A stretch of DNA of 64,000 nucleotides from Incurvaria masculella (lineage: Eukaryota > Arthropoda > Insecta > Lepidoptera > Incurvariidae): assembly GCA_946894095.1 (NCBI GenBank), contig OX335646.2, positions 10,534,077 to 10,598,076 of the forward strand, given 5' to 3'. Shown one piece after another: positions 59,901 to 64,000 of the stretch (position 1 is its first letter; the number at the start of each line of letters is the position of its first letter). The position numbers and the translations under genes were made by a program. The notes beneath the pieces are model-generated. The model was given only the letters and a program-made list of their open reading frames with translations. It ran no database searches and had not been told where the DNA came from.

Positions 59901-59910
59901 GAGTGTCGCT
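44904..59910 (-). CDS. TRAPPC8: TRAPPC8 (trafficking protein particle complex subunit 8), last twelve exons; 5' end not in view
   Basis: TRAPPC8 is a subunit of TRAPPIII, a Golgi-associated Rab1 exchange factor complex for ER-Golgi traffic and autophagy. Exons (- strand, in order): 59910-59707, 58736-58636, 57919-57671, 56900-56618, 54029-53838, 52886-52595, 51134-50837, 49707-49530, 49256-49043, 47784-47558, 47135-46318, 45120-44904. All are GT-AG and phases chain exactly to 1090 codons plus a TAG stop. Recognition rests on family-like blocks: YHTAKREF..AWL.YAGALEMAA; RKYAFHMVLAGNRY..HAYRCYKQAF; EPVQITIELENPLQV; YKL....GKQLFDIQGPRLKKNK. The exon at 47558 uses GCG|GTGAGG; the later GT at about 47490 breaks the frame. 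The donor GTTAGT at 58635 fits phase. Human TRAPPC8 has about 1435 residues, so about 350 N-terminal residues should lie upstream. Coding exons are far more GC-rich than the introns. Confidence 0.88.
45121..46317 (-). other. Last TRAPPC8 intron
   Basis: A SINE tail fragment (- strand) lies at about 45953-46003. The stretch 45655-45760 (GAAACAGATAACGGTAAATATC, TATTTGTCTA.TTTGAGAACAC) is a diverged copy of 23098-23208. No other feature was seen. Confidence 0.4.
46318..47135 (-). CDS. TRAPPC8: TRAPPC8 penultimate exon (818 bases)
   Basis: The largest exon encodes DSVKIVAIPRRS..., then a beta-rich region with FVTDFPSPWDEDFDARG and a run ending HINLANT. It starts after TTTTCAG and ends AG|GTAATC in phase 2, joining the last exon as NTSEKASGVGW. 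Long open frames on the opposite strand are due to its GC content. Confidence 0.85.
48225..48430 (+). mobile_element. Retrotransposon fragment in a TRAPPC8 intron
   Basis: A broken + strand frame encodes a TNRFSNS.LP...MELSTGAC block followed by GVFKRNLNNLLT, resembling the WNSLP...LG.FK...N end of non-LTR ORF2 proteins. It is decayed and antisense to TRAPPC8. Confidence 0.4.
49340..49452 (-). mobile_element. SINE tail fragment in a TRAPPC8 intron
   Basis: TATGCAACCTGACATGGATGGC, ACAACTACCGTTATGATATT and GGTGCCATGCCAGGACC are the reverse complement of the SINE 3' half. Confidence 0.6.
49741..50836 (-). other. TRAPPC8 intron, no identified feature
   Basis: AT-rich for most of its length, with a GC-rich patch at about 50520-50780 that contains the repeated motif CCCGCGC. 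I see no exon or known repeat. Confidence 0.35.
51158..51320. mobile_element. Small foldback miniature element, copy 2
   Basis: It begins AGCCCCGGTTGCACGAAGAGAC and GCTGAGTTAATCAATGTTCAAAC, and ends CCTTTCGTGCACTCGGCCC, matching the ends of the copy at 22754. It lies 24 bases upstream of a TRAPPC8 exon on the intron side. Confidence 0.6.
51766..52524 (-). mobile_element. 5'-truncated Jockey-like retrotransposon with target duplication
   Basis: The - strand frame 52512-51910 encodes the end of a reverse transcriptase: WRIHANETKSVHVTFTLR, VRYLGLHLDRRLTW, WTYGIQLWGTASKSNI and LQRFQSKMLSIIVDAPW, all typical of Jockey-clade ORF2. A 3' UTR and an (AATAAT)n tail follow. ACACTATTAT occurs at both edges (51756-51765 and 52525-52534), a 10 bp target duplication. 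The frame present is undamaged, so insertion is fairly recent. It lies in a TRAPPC8 intron, in the same orientation as the gene. Confidence 0.85.
52925..53060 (+). mobile_element. SINE head fragment
   Basis: GGGCGCAGGCACTTC (A-box region) and GGTTCAATACC (B box) followed by CACTTTCTGAGTTTAGTAAGTGCA match the head of the SINE at 58932. The rest of the body is absent. Confidence 0.6.
53367..53599. mobile_element. hAT-type miniature element (233 bp)
   Basis: The ends CAGGGTTTCTTACCCT and AGGTTAAGAAATCCTG are imperfect inverted repeats. Both sides are flanked by the 8 bp direct repeat CTATAGAT (53359-53366, 53600-53607). An 8 bp duplication and CAGGG ends are typical of hAT elements. The inner GGGTCCATGGACCC is palindromic. 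No coding sequence. Confidence 0.8.
53655..53830 (+). mobile_element. CR1-like LINE 3' fragment
   Basis: A short + strand frame reads VNSFKNELDKYQKQ, matching the NGFKNRLDKHLK end of the ORF at 54721-55665. It is followed by a tail with CATCAGCTTGTAGCTGCTAATG. It ends just below a TRAPPC8 exon. Confidence 0.5.
54530..55830 (-). mobile_element. 5'-truncated CR1/Kiri-like LINE
   Basis: The - strand frame 55665-54721 (314 residues), extended by open sequence up to about 55830, encodes the second half of a reverse transcriptase: GVPQGSVVGP, catalytic FADDT, LGVTISEDLKW, the family signature QRRATKMIATL then YEHRLKILGLSTLEERRQRGD, and VVDSWNKLPEEV near the end. These blocks mark the CR1/L2/Kiri group. 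The frame is open to its stop, so the copy is not old. The 3' side ends in (ATT)n-rich sequence. It sits in a TRAPPC8 intron. Confidence 0.8.
55900..56617 (-). other. TRAPPC8 intron remainder
   Basis: An (AAT)n stretch at about 56019-56036 is followed by TTCTTTATTGCTTCCATACA, which looks like the 3' end of an unidentified retroelement. I see nothing else. Confidence 0.35.
57000..57205 (-). mobile_element. Degenerate SINE copy
   Basis: Weak match in order to the SINE body on the - strand: TTCGTGACGAATGCTGGCTG, GTTAGTACCATTAAAT, and AATCCTTTGGGAGTCTGGTGTG. It is heavily mutated. Confidence 0.35.
57535..57615 (-). mobile_element. SINE head fragment (long-head variant)
   Basis: On the - strand GCCTCGTTAGCCCAGTGGCGCGACG, then GGTTCTGGATGGGTGACC, match the head of the copies at 3690 and 30433. 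Only the head remains. Confidence 0.5.
57920..58635 (-). other. TRAPPC8 intron, unassigned sequence
   Basis: No exon or known repeat was identified. GCATCGTGCTAGCATCGTGCTGGCATCGTG at about 58431-58460 is a short tandem repeat of a 10-11 base unit. Confidence 0.35.
58932..59345 (+). mobile_element. tRNA-derived SINE, best-preserved copy in the window
   Basis: The head has a clear polymerase III promoter: A box TAGCCTAGTGGCGCA near 58945 and B box GGGTTCAAATCC near 58985, as in a tRNA. It is followed by CACTTTCTTTATCTTTCTGAG, AGTGCATTTCGTCACGAATG, the shared body GGTGGTAGGGTTCAGCCCGC and GGTTGGTACCATCGCATTGG, and the tail CCATCCATGTCAGGTTGCATT ending in a T run. It lies in a TRAPPC8 intron, antisense to the gene. 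Confidence 0.82.
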
Positions 59911-59929
59911 CTGTAATTTTTTGATTATT

Positions 59930-60105
59930 TATTTATTTGATGAACGAGCAGCCTAAGCTGATGTGTTCATGTCTGGGTTCACTGGTGCTTTGTTATTACG
60001 GTTACTTTAGTTTAGTGTTTTTAGATGTTTGTCAAGACTGTTTTTAAAAGAATTGGTGGTGGTTGCTTGAACGACATCTTCTGGCAGCTTGTAACATGAC
60101 ATTGT
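59930..60105 (-). mobile_element. CR1-like LINE 3' fragment
   Basis: The - strand frame reads YKLPEDVVQATTTNSFKNSLDKHLK, the C-terminus of the CR1/Kiri-like ORF2 seen at 54721. It is followed by a 3' UTR with CATCAGCTTAGGCTGCTCGTTCATC. It directly abuts the first visible TRAPPC8 exon on its upstream side. Confidence 0.6.
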
Positions 60106-60130
60106 TTTTCCTAAATTATACCATTTTTAG

Positions 60131-60400
60131 GGTTCCGTACCCGAAGGTTGCCAACGGAACCCTATTACTAAGCCTCCGCTGTCTGTCCGTCCATCCGTCC
60201 GTCCGTCACAGGGCTGTATCTCAGTAACTGTAACAGATAGCAACTGATTTTTTCACAGAGTGTGTATTTATTTTGCCGCTATAACAACAAATAGGTAAAA
60301 TTTTAAAAAAATTGAGGAATTAAACAAAATACGTATTTCTTTTTGTGTTGATGGTACGGAACCCTTCGAGGGCGAGTCCGAGTCGCACTTGGCCGGTTTT
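60131..60400 (+). mobile_element. GGTTCCGTACCC-type lepidopteran repeat, complete copy
   Basis: GGTTCCGTACCCGAAGG, CTCCGCTGTCTGTCCGTCCA with extra CCGT units, ACAGGGCTGTATCTCAGTAA, GGTACGGAACCCTTCG, and GAGTCGCACTTGGCCGG. Same family and orientation as 22411. Confidence 0.65.
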
Positions 60401-61100
60401 AAAATAACAACCCAAATCTTTAACTATGTTTGTTCTAAGTATGAGCGTTTGCTACCGGGCATCACACCTACTGCGAGCCACATAGAGGACAATTGCACAC
60501 GCGAACCGCGGCAATAGTCGGAAAGCATGTCCTGATGCAAGACAAGTACATAACACTGTACCACTCAAAATTTTATTATTATTTTACATTGACATTAATA
60601 CTATTAATTGGTAGTATTTCCTTTTTTTTGTAATAGTAATTATTTTATAATATTGACTTGATACACTGCATCAACACGAGGGCTATATACACCCAAGATA
60701 GCTGTTAAGTTGACGAAAAAGAAAAAGCTTGCAATCTTAATATGTATGTATTATCGTACTATAAACTTATTGGGTTGAGTAATGTTCGCATTGTGGGTTG
60801 TTTTTTCTTCGTATATCTTGTTTTTTGCCAAGAATGTTAAAAGAGGTAGGGACGCCCGACTGACCATATTTACTACGAGCACCAACGTAACATAAGGTGG
60901 CGGAGAGGACGACGCGCGATCGGATTGGATGAAATCAGGTGTGGGAAGGTTGACGCGGGATTCACACGAAAAATTGAGAGAGAACGTAGGCAAGTGTAAT
61001 TCAATTCAAAACACGCAAGTTAAGCGTATTTTAATAACGGATTTCTATTCTTATAATAAATGCAACCTTTATAATTTGATATTCTATCCTTAGTGTGGGT
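60401..61100. other. Unassigned, presumably within a TRAPPC8 intron
   Basis: Upstream TRAPPC8 exons were looked for here and not found. Short open frames only. Confidence 0.35.
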
Positions 61101-61104
61101 TCCG

Positions 61105-61428
61105 GTTCGGGCCACTCCATTTTTTCCCGTGCATGTCGTAAGAGCCGACTAAGGGATTGGTCGTTCGTGGTTCGGATTCCACGTTAAACTGCAGATCCCC
61201 TTAATTACTAACTAGGTGGTAGGGTTCACCCCGCCCAGGTTGGTATCATCGCATTGAATGAACAATGGTCGAAGCGGCAATGAGAATTGTCCATGTTTTC
61301 CATCCAGTTCAATTTAGCTTTGCAATAAAAGGAAGTTACTGGCATGGCACCTAGTTTCCATGAGGATTGTTGGGCTAATATCATGGTGTGTTATTAGTCA
61401 TCCAAGTCTATCCAAAGACTATTTCAAA
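61105..61428 (+). mobile_element. SINE copy
   Basis: GGTGGTAGGGTTCACCCCGC, GGTTGGTATCATCGCATTG, AATGGTCGAAGCGGCAATGA, TTCCATCCAGTTCAATTTAG and GGCATGGCACCTAGTTTCC in order. The head is short and atypical. Confidence 0.65.
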
Positions 61429-61474
61429 CATATTTCATACGATAACTTTTTTTTATAAAAATATATATATTTTT

Positions 61475-61645
61475 TTATGTGAGTGGTCATAGATGTTTAA
61501 TACCACACCAACTGTCATGATATTTGCGCAACACAGCTCTTGGAATCCAGGTGTCATGCCAGGACCTTCCATATATTGCACAGATACATTGAACTGAATG
61601 GAAAACACTGACAATCCGAACCACGAACGATGAATCCCAAAGTCG
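61475..61645 (-). mobile_element. Truncated SINE copy, inverted relative to the preceding one
   Basis: On the - strand, TTTCCATTCAGTTCAATGTA, GGAAGGTCCTGGCATGACACC and ATATCATGACAGTTGGTGTG match the SINE tail half. With the copy at 61105 it forms a loose inverted pair about 50 bases apart. Confidence 0.6.
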
Positions 61646-62089
61646 GCTCTTACGACATGCAGGGTTAAAAATGCAGTGCGATCAACACACAGCATGCAGT
61701 GTTACCATGTCAGACATGCACCAATGAGACTCGCCCCCTTTAAACAATATAGATGCAATCTATCATGCCGATCCTGCTCTAGAAATCGAGCGAAAATATG
61801 GTCTCGGCAGCAGTTTTTGTTCTCTAGTATATAGATATAAATACTATAGTTACTTATTAAAATCGATATCGAATCGAATAAGATAATCCACTGTTCTACA
61901 CATTAAACTTGGTAGAATTGTTTTTACACGCATACACAGAGCACACGGGAATTTTAAACAGGAGCTAAAATCTGTTTTCGTGAGTGCAGCCGATGTCAGA
62001 CTAGCGAGCCGGGCGTGCAAATCTTGCGAGTGCTATCAGGATTTATGTTACACTGCCGCAAGCAGTGTAAGGCGTCCATACCTCTTTTT

Positions 62090-64000
62090 ATTTATTTTTT
62101 GTTATTTTTGGCCATCTGCAATCAGTGCACACTATAAGCAGGTTTTTTAGTGCTTTGAAGACTAGAATGAGATAGTGGCTCCCTTTGGATGGCTATCTCT
62201 TATGAGTGGTCTGTAAGTATAGGCATCTTATTTTCTCTTGTCTTAGTTTGCAATAACATGCTGCTTAAATCTTCTGACATTATCTGTAGTATCGGTAAGA
62301 GCTACAGCCAGCTTGTTGACATGAGCCGTTAGTCGTTTAGAGTAGCGTTTGGAGGCATTACTTATTTCCTCTTTTATTGTGGGCATTTGCAGGTATTCGT
62401 GCGTTTCTGATGTTTTCACGAGCCACGGGGCGTTTGTGATTGTGCGGAACACATTATTCTGAAAGCGTTGTAGGATTTCCAGGTTCGAATTGCTGGCTAT
62501 TCCCCAGAGCTCTATTCCGTATGTCCATACTGGCTTCAGGATTGATTTCTAGATCAGTAGTTTGTTGTTTAATGAGAGTCTAGTGTGCCTTCCCAGCAAC
62601 CATATAAGGGATCTGAAGCAAGAGTTCAATTCGTCTCGTTTTTTCTGTATGTGGATACGCCATGTCTGTCGCCTGTCAAGGTGTATACCCAGGTATCTAG
62701 CTGAATCGCAGTGTGGTAACGTTTCGTTGCCTAACTTGACAGGAGGGCAGTTTCCATTTCTCAGTGAGAAGGTAACCTGGGTAGATTTGGATGCACTCGC
62801 TTTCATTCTCTATTTCTGCATCTACTCATTTGTACGGTTCAAATGTGTCTGTAGTTTTTCTGAAGCTGCATCAGGATTTGAGTCAGTACTTAATGCTGCG
62901 GTGTCATCTGCAAACGTAGCAGAGATGATGTTGGGGCTATTTGGTAGGTCTGCAGTAAATAGTACATACAATACTGGACCCAGGACTGATCCTTGTGGGA
63001 CACCAGCACTTATTTCATGGAATTCTGACCGACTCTCGTTGATAACAACTTGAAATATTCTGCCTTCTAAGTACGACTCCAGCAGGGTAAAAAAGTTGTG
63101 TGGGAGATTTTTCTTCATTTTGTATAGGAGGCCTTTGTGCCATACCCTATCGAACACCTGCTGGATGTCTAAGAAGGCTGCTGAGCAGTACTGGCGGCGT
63201 TCTAGGGACTGTTTTATTTCATGAGTAACTCTGTGGACTTGCTCAATGGTAGAATGTTTGCTTCTAAACCCAAACTGGTGATCTGGTATCAGTGAGGATT
63301 CAGCTATTACCATGTTCATGCGGGTAAGAAACAGTTTTTCGAACAATTTTGAAATGACTGGTAGGAGGCTTATAGGCCGATATGAGGAGACAAGAAAATG
63401 ATCTTTTCCCGGTTTAGGTACCATAATTCTTTGAGAGATCTTCCATACATAGGGATAGTAAGAGGTTCTCAGAATAGCATAGAATAGAGATGTTAGGAAT
63501 ACAACACCTTTCCTTGGCAACTGTCTCAATACCTCTGCAGTTATTTGGTCAAATCCCGGAGCTTTCTTCAGGTCAAGAGATCTGACAGTTGTCCATATTT
63601 TATGCGGGGAGAAGCTTTTGATTGGGGGGCTCAACTGCAAATCACTTTCAAGGTATTCATCTATTTTCCTTTGCCAATTATCGTCGATAGCATCATTGGG
63701 AGTAAATACTTCTTGAAGGAACCGTCCAAATGCCTTATATTTATCCGTGTCTGTCTTTGCCCACAAGCCATCGGTAAGCTTCAAGGGATATTGTAAGTAT
63801 TGAGGTTTCCTTGTGCTTTTAACTGCATTCCATAGCGAGTATTCTCTATTTCCCTTTACTGACATGTGATCGAGCCGATTTTGGAGAGTTTCATTTTCAA
63901 TGTCTTGAAGAAAAGTCTTCAATTCTTCAGCGGCTTTTTTAAATGCTTGTTAAATACCTCTTTAACATTCTTGTTTTTTGCCTTAGGCCGTTCTTCCAAA
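62090..64000 (-). mobile_element. Decayed Jockey-like retrotransposon, continues past the window edge
   Basis: The - strand frame 63922-62822 encodes the main part of a reverse transcriptase: FSPHKIWTTVRSLDLKKAPG, SYRPISLLPVISKLFEKL, FGFRSKHSTIEQVHR, AAFLDIQQVFDRVW, AGVPQGSVLGPVLY, and catalytic FADD. Downstream pieces 62806-62549 and 62452-62243 continue it (ARYLGIHLDRRQTW, PVWTYGIELWGIAS, LEILQRFQNNVFR) but are separated by stops. It resembles the element at 51766-52524 and belongs to the same clade, but is older. The endonuclease and ORF1 would be beyond 64000. Confidence 0.82.

Overview
The window is a piece of an insect nuclear genome, almost certainly a moth or butterfly. The genes are split by GT-AG introns. 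Three conserved eukaryotic genes can be read: CTU2, casein kinase II alpha and TRAPPC8. The spaces between exons are AT-rich and full of mobile elements: non-LTR retrotransposons, mariner, hAT-like and TTAA-type miniature elements, and a tRNA-derived SINE. Two repeats are of types I associate with Lepidoptera: one begins AACCGACTTCAAAAAAGGAGG, the other begins GGTTCCGTACCC and ends CACTTGGCCGG. Species assignment beyond Lepidoptera is not possible from the sequence alone.

Layout. CTU2 (tRNA 2-thiolation) lies on the + strand at 393-4998 in five exons. CkIIalpha lies on the - strand at 11489-21153 in six coding exons, tail to tail with CTU2; its short last exon is easy to miss. Between and inside them sit SINEs, a pair of 0.5 kb miniature elements, a dead mariner, a large foldback carrying a TTAGG-type array, and a 1.1 kb element with long inverted ends.

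From 23.2 to 38.8 kb two almost identical full-length RNase H-bearing non-LTR retrotransposons sit in the same orientation, each with its own target-site duplication. The first copy lacks exactly 147 bp that in the second begin GTAAGT and end CCAG, so it looks like the integrated product of a spliced transcript. The second copy keeps that segment but has a 1-base frameshift in ORF2. Between the two copies is a compact two-exon gene (31588-32648) with TATA box, secretory signal, strongly cationic C-terminus and poly(A) signal. It encodes a predicted 62-residue secreted peptide that I do not recognise.

From 38.8 to 44.9 kb I see no recognisable gene, only transposon debris and a GC-rich promoter-like patch near 42.6-42.96 kb. 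From 44904 to 59910 the - strand carries the last twelve visible exons of TRAPPC8 (1090 codons plus stop, phases all consistent), whose N-terminal exons lie beyond 60 kb, probably outside the window. Its introns hold a CR1/Kiri-like element, a truncated Jockey-like element with clear target duplication, a hAT-type miniature element, and SINEs. The window ends in a decayed Jockey-like retrotransposon (about 62.1-64.0 kb, - strand).

The three conserved genes are housekeeping genes (tRNA modification, protein kinase, vesicle tethering) with no evident functional link. The novelty lies in the spliced retrotransposon copy, the small secreted peptide gene, and the foldbacks with telomere-like loops.
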